This document shows positions 43,453-52,414 of a stretch of DNA of 64,000 nucleotides, in pieces. Every line of letters begins with the position of its first letter. Within the stretch, counting starts at the first letter, position 1. The DNA lies in assembly GCA_934190785.1 (NCBI GenBank), contig CAKPTA010000001.1, forward strand, positions 62,001 to 126,000. The letters run 5' to 3'. The notes under the pieces were generated by a model. The model ran no database searches. It saw only the letters and a program-made list of their open reading frames with translations, and was not told where the DNA came from. Position numbers and translations under genes: made by a program. Source of the DNA: an uncultured Bacilli bacterium (lineage in GTDB: Bacteria; Bacillota_I; Bacilli_A; RF39; UBA660).

Positions 43453-43878
43453 TATATGAAGTAAAATCCATAAAATAAGTATAAAACAAGTTATAATTGT
43501 TGTTATTTTTCTTGCTTTTTTATTTTGAATTGTTGCTGATATTAATGTACTAATTGAAAGTATGAAAAATAATATATTATTGAATATGGTTATCTTTTTT
43601 TGAAAGAAAGAAATAATAAAATAAATTAGTATGAGTGCAAGAGATGATACAATGATAACTTTATATGTATATGAAATGTATTTTTCAATTTTTAAATCAG
43701 TTTTATTAATTAATCTACTGAATGCACGATCCTCTTCCTTTTCTAGTTGTCTTTTTCTTTTAGCTTCTTTTTTTAGTTCTCTTTTTTTGTATTTTTCAAT
43801 TTCTCTGATTTTATTTCTTTCTAGCTTTTTTTCTTCATCGCTAAATAAATCTGTAATAGCGTCCTTTCTATTATTCAT
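43450..43878 (-). CDS. Small membrane protein with charged N-terminus, unknown function
   Basis: 142 residues. Residues 1-60 are rich in Lys, Arg and Glu (KKEAKRKRQLEKEED) and probably form a cytoplasmic coiled coil; three hydrophobic segments follow at about 70-90, 97-112 and 122-142. The ATG at 43878 has AGGTGG 6 nt upstream; the frame could begin three codons earlier at a GTG that lies in this site. It is transcribed alone and convergent with the glucosaminidase operon. No family recognised. Confidence 0.7.
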   Translation of the reverse strand: MNNRKDAITDLFSDEEKKLERNKIREIEKYKKRELKKEAKRKRQLEKEEDRAFSRLINKTDLKIEKYISYTYKVIIVSSLALILIYFIISFFQKKITIFNNILFFILSISTLISATIQNKKARKITTIITCFILILWILLHI

Positions 43879-44089
43879 ACTAACCACCTAAGTTTATTAT
43901 ATAATAAATTATTTTAAAAATAAATATAAAAAATTTTATTATATTTTAAAATAATTAAAATTTTATGTCTCTATTGATGTTACTAAAAATTTTTTATATA
44001 ATGGAGAAGAGTAGTATATAAGTTTTTTCTAAAACTTCTAAAAAATATTTAAAATCATATAATTATGGTATAATGAATAAGGTGATCAT

Positions 44090-45172
44090 ATGAGAGTAAT
44101 CATAAGTGCTGGTGGAACAGGTGGACATATATATCCAGCTTTAGCTATTATAAAAAAAATAAAAGAAAAAGAACCTGGAAGTGAATTTCTTTATATTGGA
44201 ACTCATAATCGTATGGAGAAAGATATTGTTCCATCTTTTGGAATTGATTTTCGAAGTATTGAAATTTATGGATTTAATAGAAAAAAATTACTAAAAAATT
44301 TTAAAACTCTTAAGTGTTTTTTGAATGCGATAAGTGAATGTAAGAAAATAATTAAAAATTTTAAACCAGATATTGTTATTGGTGTAGGAGGATATGTTAC
44401 AGCTCCTGTTATATATAGTGCTAAAAAGCTAGGATATAAAACATTTATTCATGAACAAAATAGTATTGCTGGAAAAGCCAATATCTTTCTATCAAAATAT
44501 GCAGATAGAATTGGAGTATCATTTAAATCGACGATTAAAGATTTCCCAGAGTATAAAACAGTTTTTACAGGAAATCCATGTAGTGAAGATGCAATACTTG
44601 CAAAACCAATTAATAAAGGAGACATTGGTTTAAGTGAAAATAAAAAGTTAGTTTTATTTGTGATGGGTTCTTTAGGCTCAAGTAAAGTAAATGAGTTTTT
44701 AATAAAAACAATGGCAATGTTTAATCAAAAATCATATGAAATATTATTTGTAACTGGTAAAAATGATTATGAATTGTTAAAACAAAAGAAACATCCAAGT
44801 AATGTAAAACTTGTGCCATATATTGAAAATATGACTAGGGTAATGAAGAAAACTGATATTATTGTATCACGTGCTGGAGCATCAACTTTAAGTGAAATTT
44901 TAGCATTAAAGGTGCCATCAATTTTAATTCCAAGTCCGTATGTTCCAAATAATCATCAATATAAAAATGCCATGGATTTAGTTTCTAAAAATGCAGCAAT
45001 ATTAATTGAAGAACGTGATTTAAAAGGTGATATCTTAGTTAAGACAATTGATGAATTGATATATGATAATAAGAAGATTGCTGAAATGAAAGAAAATATG
45101 GCATCTATTTCTGTTACGGATAGCGCAACGCGCATTTATAATACTATTTCAGAACTTATAGGTAGGGGGTAA
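44090..45172 (+). CDS. murG: UDP-GlcNAc:undecaprenyl-PP-MurNAc-pentapeptide GlcNAc transferase
   Basis: MurG, 360 residues, GT28 family. It adds GlcNAc to lipid I to form lipid II at the inner membrane face. N-terminal loop GGTGGHIYPALAI (residues 7-19), GVGGYVTAPV, HEQNSIAGKAN, and the C-terminal donor site SRAGASTLSEI with PYVPNNHQYKNA. AAGGTGATC is the ribosome site. An extended -10 (TGGTATAAT, 44067-44074) lies just upstream. It starts the murG-murB-divIB unit. Confidence 0.95.
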   Translation: MRVIISAGGTGGHIYPALAIIKKIKEKEPGSEFLYIGTHNRMEKDIVPSFGIDFRSIEIYGFNRKKLLKNFKTLKCFLNAISECKKIIKNFKPDIVIGVGGYVTAPVIYSAKKLGYKTFIHEQNSIAGKANIFLSKYADRIGVSFKSTIKDFPEYKTVFTGNPCSEDAILAKPINKGDIGLSENKKLVLFVMGSLGSSKVNEFLIKTMAMFNQKSYEILFVTGKNDYELLKQKKHPSNVKLVPYIENMTRVMKKTDIIVSRAGASTLSEILALKVPSILIPSPYVPNNHQYKNAMDLVSKNAAILIEERDLKGDILVKTIDELIYDNKKIAEMKENMASISVTDSATRIYNTISELIGRG

Positions 45173-45176
45173 TATA

Positions 45177-46064
45177 GTGACTGATTTAAAAAAAATAAAA
45201 TGTGGTAAAATAAAAGAAAATGTTGATTTATCACTTTATACCACATATAAAGTAAAAGCTACTGGTAAATATATGGTTTTTCCAAGTAATATAGAAGAAT
45301 TAATTTGTTTAATGAATTTTATAAAAAGTAAAAAATTAAAATATAAAGTTATTGGTGGTGGTTCTAATTTGATTTTTGAGAATCCCATATATGACGGAAT
45401 TTTAATTAATTTATCAAAATTTGATGATGTTAATTTTAATGAAACAACTATTAAAGTTAGTGCTGGATATTCACTTATGAAATTAGCGCTTAAAGCTTGT
45501 CGTATGTCACTTACTGGTCTTGAATTTGCAACTGGTATTCCAGGCACTGTTGGTGGTGCTATATATAACAATGCTGGTGCTTATAAAAGTGATATGGGAT
45601 ATATTGTTGAGAGTGTTGATGTTTTAACTCCTGATTTTAAAATTAAAACATTTTATAATAAAGATCTATCTTTCCATTATCGTACTTCATTTTTTAAATC
45701 AAACCCTGGATATATAATTCTTAGTGCTACGATAATTTTAAAGAAGGGTAACTTAAAAGAAATACAAAGTATAATTGAAGATAGAAAGCAAAGACGACTT
45801 ATGAGTCAACCACTTGATTATCCTTCAGCTGGTTCAGTCTTTCGTAATCCAAACAATAATTATGCTGGAGCACTTATTGAAAATATTGGTTACAAAGGAA
45901 AAGAAATTGGTGGAGCAAAGGTAAGCGAAAAACATGCTAATTTTATTATTAATTATGGAAGTGCTACCGGTAGTGATATTGTAAAACTTATTGAAGAGAT
46001 AAAGTCTAAAGTTAAAGAAAAATTTGATATAGATTTGGTTTTAGAACAAGAAATAGTAAAGTAG
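45177..46064 (+). CDS. murB: UDP-N-acetylenolpyruvoylglucosamine reductase
   Basis: MurB, 295 residues, FAD-dependent; reduces enolpyruvyl-UDP-GlcNAc to UDP-MurNAc. FAD-binding motif GGGSNLIF, GIPGTVGGAIYNNAGA, YRTSFF and the catalytic serine region PSAGSVFRNP, with Glu near GGAKVSEKHANF. Length and the IYNNAG/short form match the type II MurB of Firmicutes. GTG start with GGGGG upstream, 4 nt from murG. Confidence 0.94.
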   Translation: MTDLKKIKCGKIKENVDLSLYTTYKVKATGKYMVFPSNIEELICLMNFIKSKKLKYKVIGGGSNLIFENPIYDGILINLSKFDDVNFNETTIKVSAGYSLMKLALKACRMSLTGLEFATGIPGTVGGAIYNNAGAYKSDMGYIVESVDVLTPDFKIKTFYNKDLSFHYRTSFFKSNPGYIILSATIILKKGNLKEIQSIIEDRKQRRLMSQPLDYPSAGSVFRNPNNNYAGALIENIGYKGKEIGGAKVSEKHANFIINYGSATGSDIVKLIEEIKSKVKEKFDIDLVLEQEIVK

Positions 46065-46073
46065 AGTGATATT

Positions 46074-46844
46074 ATGAAAAGCAAAAAGAAGAAAAAAGGG
46101 CCTTCTTTAAAAAATAAGAATAAACTAAAAAAGAATACTAATGTTAAGAGTAAGAGTTTAAATAAGAAAAAGATAAAAAAAACTAAAACTAGAAAAATAC
46201 GTTATGGCAGAATTTTTATGTTTATTATTATGCCTATATTTCTTCTTTATGTTGCTTTTTCATTTATAGATTTTCCTATTAAAAATATTTTTATTAGTGG
46301 AAACTCTATTTTATCTGATCAAGATATAATCGAAATTTTATCCTTAGAGGATTATCCATCCATTTTTAAATATTCAAGTCTTTCTTTAGAACGTAAATTA
46401 GAAGATAATATGTACATAAAAGAAGCTAAGGTTACTAAAAAGAAATTAAAAGAAATTCATATTACTGTTGTAGAAAATAAACCTATATTTTATTATGCTT
46501 ATTCTAATAAAACAGCATTTAGTGATAAAAAATTATATGATGGTGAACTTTCTAATACTGTTTTAATTAATTATGTTCCAAAGGAAAAATATAATAAATT
46601 ATTACAAGGTTTAATTGATATGGATGAAAATGTTTTAAAAAGAATTTCTGAAATTGGATATGTTCCTGATGATGTTAATGATGAGAGATTTTTGTGTACA
46701 ATGGCAGATGGTAATTATGTATATATAACTTTAGGGAAAATAAGTACAATGAATAGTTATTTAGATATTGTAAAAAATTTCCAAAATAAAAAAGGATACT
46801 TATATTTAGATTCTGGTGAATATTTTGAAATTAAGGAAAATTAG
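46074..46844 (+). CDS. divIB: Cell-division protein DivIB/FtsQ
   Basis: 256-residue bitopic division protein. A very Lys-rich cytoplasmic tail (1-45) precedes a membrane helix (about 48-67), then a POTRA domain (NIFISGNSILSDQDI) and the beta domain. In Firmicutes DivIB works with DivIC and FtsL at the septum. The position after murB and before ftsA is the classical dcw order. The C-terminal tail is short. Confidence 0.88.
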   Translation: MKSKKKKKGPSLKNKNKLKKNTNVKSKSLNKKKIKKTKTRKIRYGRIFMFIIMPIFLLYVAFSFIDFPIKNIFISGNSILSDQDIIEILSLEDYPSIFKYSSLSLERKLEDNMYIKEAKVTKKKLKEIHITVVENKPIFYYAYSNKTAFSDKKLYDGELSNTVLINYVPKEKYNKLLQGLIDMDENVLKRISEIGYVPDDVNDERFLCTMADGNYVYITLGKISTMNSYLDIVKNFQNKKGYLYLDSGEYFEIKEN

Positions 46845-46866
46845 TTCTTTTTAGAACTTTTTTTCA
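46843..46866 (+). terminator. Terminator after divIB
   Basis: AGTTCT (46843-46848) and AGAACT (46853-46858) around TTTT, followed by a T-run. It separates murG-murB-divIB from ftsA-ftsZ, which has its own TATAAT at 46897-46902. Confidence 0.8.
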
Positions 46867-46930
46867 TTTTTACTTTAATTTTGAAAAAAGATATAGTATA
46901 ATTGTTATTAGATTATAGGAGATGATACGT

Positions 46931-48181
46931 GTGAAACATATCTTTACAAGTATTGATATTGGTTCTGATACCATCAAAATCGTAGTCTGTGAATTATTTA
47001 ATAATAAATTGAATTTATTAGCAGCATCTTCTGTTAAATCTAGAGGAATAAAAAAAGGGTTAATTGCAGATGCTTATGAGGCTTCTGCTTGTATAAAAGA
47101 AGGTTTTAATGAGCTTGAAGAAATGCTTGGAATCAAATTAAAAAAAGTCATAGCCACTGTACCAGGCTATAATACTGAGTATACAATGGTTAAAGCTGAT
47201 ACTGAAATTAAAAGTGAAGATGGAATTGTTAATGGTGATGACATTGATAAATTATTGAGAAAAGCTATTAAAAATAAAAAAATTCCAGATACTGAACTTG
47301 TCGGTGTGATTCCAATAGATTTTACAGTTGATTCAAAAACAGGTGTAAAAGATCCTAAAGGGATGAAATGTGCATCTCTTTCTGTTAGAGCAATTATGGT
47401 ATCAACGGCTAAGAAAAATGTATATTCAGTTGTTGGTGTTCTTGAAAATTTAGGACTTGAAGTTGTTGATATTGCTATTGGAAGTATAGGGGACATATAT
47501 GCTCTAAAAACAAGAGAATTAGAACAACAAGTTGGTGCTATTATAAATATTGGTCATGAAACAACAACAGTGTCTTTATATAATAAAGGTATTGTTGTAA
47601 AAAGTTCTGTTCTTGGATATGGAAGTAAGAACATTGAAAATGATTTAGCCTATATATATAAATTAAAACCAGAAGATGCAAGAAAAGTAAAAGAGTTATT
47701 TGCTCTTGCTCATAAAACTTATGCTAGTAAAACGGATACATATGAAGTAGTAGATAAAACTGGTGAAAATATTAAAATTAATCAGTTTGAAGCATCAGAA
47801 GTAGTTATGTCTAGAATTGAAGAAATATTAGTTTTGGCAAGAAAAGAAATAAATATTTTGACAAAACGTGAAGTAGACTATATACTAATAAGTGGTGGAA
47901 CAAGTAGTATGAATAATTTTTCTCTAATTGCTGAGGATGTTTTAGGAAAAATTGCTAAACTTGGTAACATTCGTATTGTTGGAGTTAGAAATAATAAATA
48001 TTCTGTCGCACTTGGAAATATTGTTTATTTTATTCATAAATTAAGACTAAAAGGACAAGATTACAGTATGGTAAGTGAAAATGATATGGACGAGTTATCA
48101 TCTACTAAGAAAAGCCTAATAAATAATATATCGAATGAATCAATGCTTGGGAAAGTATTTGGGTATTTTTTTAACGAATAA
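46931..48181 (+). CDS. ftsA: Cell-division protein FtsA
   Basis: Actin-like ATPase that anchors FtsZ to the membrane, 416 residues. Phosphate-1 loop SIDIGSDTIK, IGSIGDIYALK region with INIGHETTTVSLY as phosphate-2, and ISGGTSSMNNF as the adenosine motif. The C-terminus ends with a hydrophobic, basic-poor stretch MLGKVFGYFFNE, which should be the membrane-targeting helix. The start is the GTG at 46931, 4 nt after AGGAGATGAT; the ATG at 46922 touches the AGGAG and is unlikely. Confidence 0.93.
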   Translation: MKHIFTSIDIGSDTIKIVVCELFNNKLNLLAASSVKSRGIKKGLIADAYEASACIKEGFNELEEMLGIKLKKVIATVPGYNTEYTMVKADTEIKSEDGIVNGDDIDKLLRKAIKNKKIPDTELVGVIPIDFTVDSKTGVKDPKGMKCASLSVRAIMVSTAKKNVYSVVGVLENLGLEVVDIAIGSIGDIYALKTRELEQQVGAIINIGHETTTVSLYNKGIVVKSSVLGYGSKNIENDLAYIYKLKPEDARKVKELFALAHKTYASKTDTYEVVDKTGENIKINQFEASEVVMSRIEEILVLARKEINILTKREVDYILISGGTSSMNNFSLIAEDVLGKIAKLGNIRIVGVRNNKYSVALGNIVYFIHKLRLKGQDYSMVSENDMDELSSTKKSLINNISNESMLGKVFGYFFNE

Positions 48182-48193
48182 GGGAGGACATAT

Positions 48194-49279
48194 ATGAATT
48201 TTGGATTAGAAATGGACCAATTAGCAAAAATTAAAGTTATCGGTGTCGGTGGGGGCGGATGTAATGCTGTAAACCGTATGATTGAATCTGGTGTTAAAGG
48301 AGTAGACTTTATTGTTGCTAATACAGATTTACAAGTTTTGAATAACTCTAAAGCACCTGTTAAAATTCAAATAGGAACAGAACTTACAAATGGTCTTGGA
48401 GCAGGTGCAAATCCTAATATTGGTAAAGAAGCTGCTTTGGAATCACGCAATGAAATTGAGGCTGCACTTGAAGGAGCTGATATGGTTTTTGTTACTTGCG
48501 GAATGGGTGGTGGAACTGGAACTGGTGCTTCACCTGTTATTGCTGATATCGCCCAAGAAATGGGAGCTCTTACTGTTGGTATTGTTACAAAGCCATTCTC
48601 ATTTGAAGGTAAGAAACGTATGGAACAAGCTGTATCAGGACTTGATGAATTAAAAAAACACGTTGACACTTTAATTATAATTCCAAATGATCGTTTACGT
48701 GATATTATTGATAAATCAACACCACTTCTTGAATCATTTAAAGAAGTAGATAATGTACTTCGTCGTGGTGTTCAATCCATTTCTGATCTAATTGCCGTTG
48801 CCGGACTTATTAACCTAGATTTTGCTGATGTTAAAACTGTTATGCAAAAACGTGGTAAGGCTTTAATTGGAATAGGTATGGGTATAGGAGAGGATAGAGC
48901 AAGTGAAGCTGCAAAACAAGCTGTTGCAAGTCCACTTCTAGAAGCAAGTATTAGTGGTGCAACGGATGCCATTGTTAATGTTACTGGTGGTGAAAATTTA
49001 ACTTTATTCGAAGTAGAAGAAGCTGCTGAAGTAATTCGTGAATCTGCTAATACAGATATTAATATTATTTTTGGAGCTGTTATTAATGAAAACTTAACAG
49101 ATGAGTTAATAGTAACAGTAATTGCTACAGGATTTGATGATGAAGAACAAGATCATGCAACTCCTACATATGCAAGAAGAGAAAATACTAATCAAGCATC
49201 AAAAGAACTAAAGAATGATGTAGATGATGATGACGATGATACTGATATACCAGCCTTTTTAAGAAAAAGAGTATTTTAG
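48194..49279 (+). CDS. ftsZ: Cell-division protein FtsZ
   Basis: Tubulin-like GTPase forming the division ring, 361 residues. [13 protein letters not shown] near the N-terminus, the tubulin signature [10 protein letters not shown] (about 105-114), the T7 synergy loop NLDFADVK, and a C-terminal peptide DIPAFLRKR that binds FtsA. The acidic linker before the tail (DDDDDT) is short. GGGAGGA precedes the ATG. Confidence 0.97.
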   Translation: MNFGLEMDQLAKIKVIGVGGGGCNAVNRMIESGVKGVDFIVANTDLQVLNNSKAPVKIQIGTELTNGLGAGANPNIGKEAALESRNEIEAALEGADMVFVTCGMGGGTGTGASPVIADIAQEMGALTVGIVTKPFSFEGKKRMEQAVSGLDELKKHVDTLIIIPNDRLRDIIDKSTPLLESFKEVDNVLRRGVQSISDLIAVAGLINLDFADVKTVMQKRGKALIGIGMGIGEDRASEAAKQAVASPLLEASISGATDAIVNVTGGENLTLFEVEEAAEVIRESANTDINIIFGAVINENLTDELIVTVIATGFDDEEQDHATPTYARRENTNQASKELKNDVDDDDDDTDIPAFLRKRVF

Positions 49280-49282
49280 TTA

Positions 49283-49306
49283 GGATAGCATTTAGCTATC
49301 TTTTTA
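49283..49306 (+). terminator. Terminator after ftsZ
   Basis: GATAGC (49284-49289) and GCTATC (49295-49300) around ATTTA, then T-run. Confidence 0.75.
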
Positions 49307-49378
49307 TTTGCTATTTATATACATAATTTAAATATACTTAATGAAATAATTAAATTATTACTTGTAAACATAAAAAGG

Positions 49379-49407
49379 TTGACAGCATATATTTAATATG
49401 GTATTAT
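49379..49407 (+). promoter_or_regulatory. Promoter of rpsP
   Basis: TTGACA (49379-49384), 17-bp spacer, TATTAT (49402-49407). One of the best promoters in the window, as expected for a ribosomal protein gene. Confidence 0.85.
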
Positions 49408-49431
49408 GTATTAAGTGAATGGAGGGATTTT

Positions 49432-49716
49432 ATGGCAGTTAAATTAAGATTAAAAAGAATGGGAGCAAAACAAAGACCATTTTATCGTGTAGTAGCAGCT
49501 GATTCTAGAAGTCCAAGAGATGGTAGATTTATTGAAACAGTTGGAACATATAATCCAATTTGTGAACCAGCTGAAGTTAAAATTGATGAAGAAAAAGCTA
49601 TTAAATGGTTAAATAATGGAGCTCAACCAACTGATACAGTAAGAGATTTACTAAGAAGTGCTGGTGTTTTAGAAAAATTCCATAATAGTAAAATGACTTC
49701 TAAAAAAGGTGAATAA
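49432..49716 (+). CDS. rpsP: 30S ribosomal protein S16
   Basis: 94-residue S16 with the family start [17 protein letters not shown] and [19 protein letters not shown]. It binds the 5' domain of 16S rRNA. GGAGGGATT ribosome site. The khpA gene follows after 1 nt, as in Bacillus. Confidence 0.97.
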   Translation: MAVKLRLKRMGAKQRPFYRVVAADSRSPRDGRFIETVGTYNPICEPAEVKIDEEKAIKWLNNGAQPTDTVRDLLRSAGVLEKFHNSKMTSKKGE

Positions 49717-49717
49717 T

Positions 49718-49963
49718 ATGGATTTAGTAGCACTAACAAAATTTTTAGTTGAAAGTATTGTAAAGGATCCTGATGCTATAACTGTAAAGATGTTTTCTGA
49801 AGATGAAAATGAAATTATTATTCAGGTTTTAGTGAAGGATGAAGATATGGGTGCTGTGATTGGTAAGTCAGGAACTATTGCTAATGCAATTAGAACAATT
49901 GTTCAAGCAAGTGCTTATGTTAATCATTTACCAAAAGTAAAAATCAATATTGATAGTTATTAA
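49718..49963 (+). CDS. khpA: KH-domain RNA-binding protein KhpA
   Basis: 81-residue single KH domain protein with the GxxG loop GKSG in GAVIGKSGTIANAIR. In Streptococcus and related bacteria KhpA works with KhpB in RNA binding that affects cell elongation and division. The ATG at 49718 has AAGGTGA 5 nt upstream; the in-frame GTG at 49709 is inside that site. The usual downstream rimM-trmD genes of the Bacillus operon are absent. Confidence 0.93.
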   Translation: MDLVALTKFLVESIVKDPDAITVKMFSEDENEIIIQVLVKDEDMGAVIGKSGTIANAIRTIVQASAYVNHLPKVKINIDSY

Positions 49964-49981
49964 GAGCAAATGCTCTTTTTT
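49962..49981 (+). terminator. Terminator after khpA
   Basis: AAGAGCA (49962-49968) and TGCTCTT (49971-49977) around AA, followed by T. Overlaps the stop codon. Confidence 0.75.
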
Positions 49982-50070
49982 CTTTACATAATCGTATAAA
50001 AAATAAAGGGAATTTATAAAAATGTTATTAAATATAATAAAAAAATGGTATAATAATAATGGTGATTTTG

Positions 50071-50805
50071 ATGGTATGCAAGATAGATGGTATAAATGTA
50101 CATTATGAGCGTTTAGGAAATAACCAAAAACGAGCAATTATTTATCTACATGGATGGGGACAAAATACGATTATGATGGAACCAATTGCTAAACCATTTT
50201 ATGATGAGTTTGATACAATTGTTGTAGATTTACCAGGATTTGGTGATAGTGAAGAGCCAAAACGTGTGTATACTGTATATGATTATGCAGAGTGTATTTA
50301 TAAGTTATGTAAAAAATTAAATGTTTCTAATCCAATCTTAATTGGTCACTCTTTTGGAGGAAAGGTTAGTTTAGTATTTGCTAGTAAATATGGAGCTAGT
50401 AAATTAATCTTGTTTGGAAGTCCATTTAAAAAAGAAATTGAAAAACTATCTTTAAAAACAAAAATATTAAAACAAGCAAAAAAGATTCCTTTAATTAATC
50501 GTTTTTCTGAAATTGCTAAGCGTCATATTGGATCTACTGATTATAGAAGTGCTAGTGCTATCATGCGCGAGATTTTAGTTTCAACGGTCAATTTGGACAT
50601 TACTTATGATGTAAAAAAGATTACTTGCCCAACTTTAATTGTATGGGGAGACTTAGATGCTGCTGTACCACTAGAAGATGCATATACATTAGAAGGCTTA
50701 ATAAAAGATGCTGCGGTAATTGTTTATGAAGGTTGCACACATTATGCATATTTAGAAAATTTAGGTCAAACAATTAGTATTATTGGAAGTTTTGTAAGGA
50801 GTTGA
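50071..50805 (+). CDS. Alpha/beta hydrolase
   Basis: 244-residue alpha/beta hydrolase. LHGWGQN forms the oxyanion region, GHSFGG the nucleophile elbow (Ser94), GDLDAAVP holds the acid (Asp196) and CTHYAYLE the catalytic His224, so the triad is complete. It is located directly before murF and ddl with a 4-nt gap, so it may be co-regulated with wall synthesis, but the substrate is unknown. The ATG at 50071 has GGTGAT 4 nt upstream. An extended -10 TGGTATAAT ends at 50054, about 16 nt before the start. Confidence 0.88.
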   Translation: MVCKIDGINVHYERLGNNQKRAIIYLHGWGQNTIMMEPIAKPFYDEFDTIVVDLPGFGDSEEPKRVYTVYDYAECIYKLCKKLNVSNPILIGHSFGGKVSLVFASKYGASKLILFGSPFKKEIEKLSLKTKILKQAKKIPLINRFSEIAKRHIGSTDYRSASAIMREILVSTVNLDITYDVKKITCPTLIVWGDLDAAVPLEDAYTLEGLIKDAAVIVYEGCTHYAYLENLGQTISIIGSFVRS

Positions 50806-50809
50806 TTAT

Positions 50810-52402
50810 ATGTTACCACAATTTATTGTTTCTTTATTAATGGCATATGTATATATTATTATTAAATCTAAAAAATCATATCATATGTTACAACAAAATT
50901 GGTATAATGACGGAAATCGTTATATTAATTGGATATTAGATAATAAGAGAAAAGTTTTTATAACACCAGAATTATTATTTGTCTTATTTCTACTTTTCTT
51001 TATTTTACCAATTAAAGTAAGCATGAGCATTTTCATAATTTTTTATATGATAATGTCACTTATATATATAAAAGCAAAAAAGACGGAGCAAGTAAAAAAA
51101 CCACTTGTATTTACTAGTCGTGTTAAAAGATTATGTGTAACAACGATGGTACTTTATTTAATCCCAGTTATATTATTTATCATTTTCTTTAATATAGATT
51201 ATATTTATCTTTATTATTTATTATTTGGACTTATGATATATTTAAATTATTTTGTTGTTTATATTGCTAATATTGTTAATATGCCAATTGAAGCATCAAT
51301 ACGTTTAAAATTTAAACGTATGGCTATAAAAAAGCTTAATAATATGAATCATATGAAAGTTATTGGTATTACTGGAAGCTATGGTAAAACTAGTAGTAAG
51401 AATATTTTAAGTGATATTTTAAATGTAAAATATAATGCATTACCAACACCAAAGAATTTTAATACTCCACTTGGTATAATCAGAACAATTAATAATGATT
51501 TAGATAAATTTAATGATTTATTTATTGCTGAAATGGGAGCATTTAAAAGAGGTGAAATACAAGAATTATGTGATTTAGTTCATCCTACTTATGGAATTTT
51601 AACTAAAATTGGAACAGCACATATGGATAGTTTTGGTTCACAAGAGAATATTCAAAAAGGTAAATTTGAATTAATTGAATCACTACCAAGTGATGGAATA
51701 GGTATTTTAAATAAAGACGATGAACTTCAAGTATCTTATAAGCTAAAAAATAATGTTCGTATAATTTGGATAGGTATAAAAAATGAGGATGCTGATGTTA
51801 GAGCTTGTGATATAAAACTTTCTCATACTGGTACTAAATTTAATGTTGTATTTAAAGGCGATAAAAAGAAGTATCCATTTGAAACTAAATTACTTGGTGA
51901 AGCTAATGTATATAATATTTTAGCTGGTGTAGCGCTAGGACATGCTCTTGGTATTTCCATCAATCAGTTACAAGTTGGAGTTAAAAAAGTTTGTCCGGTC
52001 GAGCATCGCTTGGAATTAAAAAAATATTTAGATATCAATATTATTGATGATGCATATAATTCTAATCCAGTTGGTTCTAGTATGGCATTAGATGTTTTAG
52101 CTCTTATGCCTGGTAAAAAAATAATTGTTACCCCTGGAATGATTGAGATGGGTGATATACAGGATGACCTTAATAAGGAATTTGGAAAACACATTGCAAG
52201 TGTTTGTGATGAGGTAATTTTAGTAGGGGAGACCCAAACTAAACCTATATATGATGGATTAATTAGTAAAAAATATCCTAAAAAGAAAATACATGTTATT
52301 AATGATGTTAAATTGGCTTTTCCAATGATGCAACAGTTAAAAGACAAAGAAACATATGTATTATTAGAAAATGATTTACCTGATATTTTTAATGAAAAAT
52401 AA
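50810..52402 (+). CDS. murF: MurF-like Mur ligase with an N-terminal membrane domain
   Basis: 530 residues. The first 165 residues are strongly hydrophobic with about four to five membrane helices, which classical MurF proteins lack. The rest is a Mur ligase: ATP loop ITGSYGKTSSK (near 186-196), PKNFNTPLGI, EMGAFKRGEI, NIGTAHMD-type KIGTAHMDSF, GEANVYNI and DDAYNSNP with GMIEMG. NFNTPLGI and AYNSNP are typical of MurF, which adds D-Ala-D-Ala to UDP-MurNAc-tripeptide. The neighbour ddl makes that dipeptide. Membrane anchoring may place the enzyme near the lipid II machinery. Overall length is about 80 residues above usual. Confidence 0.85.
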   Translation: MLPQFIVSLLMAYVYIIIKSKKSYHMLQQNWYNDGNRYINWILDNKRKVFITPELLFVLFLLFFILPIKVSMSIFIIFYMIMSLIYIKAKKTEQVKKPLVFTSRVKRLCVTTMVLYLIPVILFIIFFNIDYIYLYYLLFGLMIYLNYFVVYIANIVNMPIEASIRLKFKRMAIKKLNNMNHMKVIGITGSYGKTSSKNILSDILNVKYNALPTPKNFNTPLGIIRTINNDLDKFNDLFIAEMGAFKRGEIQELCDLVHPTYGILTKIGTAHMDSFGSQENIQKGKFELIESLPSDGIGILNKDDELQVSYKLKNNVRIIWIGIKNEDADVRACDIKLSHTGTKFNVVFKGDKKKYPFETKLLGEANVYNILAGVALGHALGISINQLQVGVKKVCPVEHRLELKKYLDINIIDDAYNSNPVGSSMALDVLALMPGKKIIVTPGMIEMGDIQDDLNKEFGKHIASVCDEVILVGETQTKPIYDGLISKKYPKKKIHVINDVKLAFPMMQQLKDKETYVLLENDLPDIFNEK

Positions 52403-52414
52403 GGAGTGAGTGAA

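Noticed and set aside
48367..48669. Open frames on both strands inside ftsZ
   Set aside because: They lie in the most conserved part of ftsZ and arise from its Gly/Ala-rich codons; no start signals.
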